NCBI GenBank assembly: GCA_025999935.1
Contig: BNXY01000088.1
Coordinates: forward strand, 1-6,657
Direction: 5' to 3'
Source of the DNA: Bacteroidia bacterium
GTDB taxonomy: Bacteria > Bacteroidota > Bacteroidia > Bacteroidales > Azobacteroidaceae
Length of the DNA stretch: 6,657 bases
Below, piece after piece: positions 6,532-6,657 of the stretch. Below the pieces are notes generated by a model. That model was not told where the DNA came from and did no database searches. It was given only the letters and a program-made list of their open reading frames with translations. The translations under genes were made by a program, and so were the position numbers. Every line of letters starts with the position of its first letter. Positions within the stretch are counted from its first letter, which is position 1.

Positions 6532-6657
6532 GTTTTGACGTAATGGAAAGCGGGTTAAGCGGAAAAGTGCTATTGGAGTGGGATAGCCTATAAAATTGCC
6601 TGAACTCTTTCAGCTCCCCTATTCATTACAAAGTATAGCCGAAGTATGGATAGGGGG
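6532..6657 (-). repeat. Right arm of the 126-base inverted repeat; likely chimeric sequence at the contig end
   Basis: All 126 bases are the exact reverse complement of 4497-4622: an inverted copy of the tdh 3' end and its downstream flank. It replaces the 5' part of kbl and runs to the last base, ending in G5 where the original has C5. In the kbl frame it meets a TGA about 30 codons upstream, with no ATG or GTG between. There are no mobile-element ends or target-site duplications. It should not be annotated as a gene. Confidence 0.95.

Noticed and set aside
1..6657. CRISPR array, defence system, tRNA/rRNA gene or intact insertion sequence
   Set aside because: No regularly spaced repeats, cloverleaf sequence, transposase motif or defence protein motif was seen on either strand.

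Overview
The window looks like chromosomal DNA from a member of the Bacteroidota, probably an uncultured Bacteroidales-type organism. The evidence is an 18-base divergent promoter core made of two back-to-back TAnnTTTG boxes (the -7 element of this phylum), A-rich sequence rather than Shine-Dalgarno sites before the genes, and the family style of the proteins. The species cannot be named from the sequence. All five recognisable genes are housekeeping genes. I see no defence system, CRISPR array, tRNA or rRNA gene, or intact insertion sequence.

Layout. Bases 1-564 hold no intact gene: a cluster of small palindromes (about 29-197), then short open frames that look like a decayed, frameshifted gene (252-474), then a 19-codon peptide (477-536). 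trmD (565-1239, minus) and a large dsbD-type gene (1292-3331, plus) diverge from a 52-base gap in which their predicted promoters interlock. A palindromic, probably dispersed repeat fills the gap between dsbD and mazG (3346-3453). mazG (3475-4260, plus) converges on the kbl-tdh operon, which runs on the minus strand (kbl 5602-6531, tdh 4561-5592). The 300-base gap between mazG and tdh holds an unrecognised open frame and a C7-G-C5 tract.

Function. TrmD methylates G37 of tRNAs and keeps the reading frame. DsbD carries electrons across the inner membrane to periplasmic thiol proteins. MazG hydrolyses nucleoside triphosphates. Tdh and Kbl together convert threonine to glycine and acetyl-CoA. Only kbl and tdh clearly share one pathway; the others are ordinary chromosomal neighbours.

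The most important observation is technical. The last 126 bases (6532-6657) are a perfect reverse complement of 4497-4622, which is the 3' end of tdh plus its downstream flank. The switch cuts kbl off about 86-89 codons into the gene and happens at a 6-base microhomology. This is best explained as a foldback chimera (for example from multiple displacement amplification) or an assembly-graph overlap at a contig end, not as real gene structure. Sequence after about 6531 should not be read as the true neighbour of kbl. I found no convincing new biological system here.
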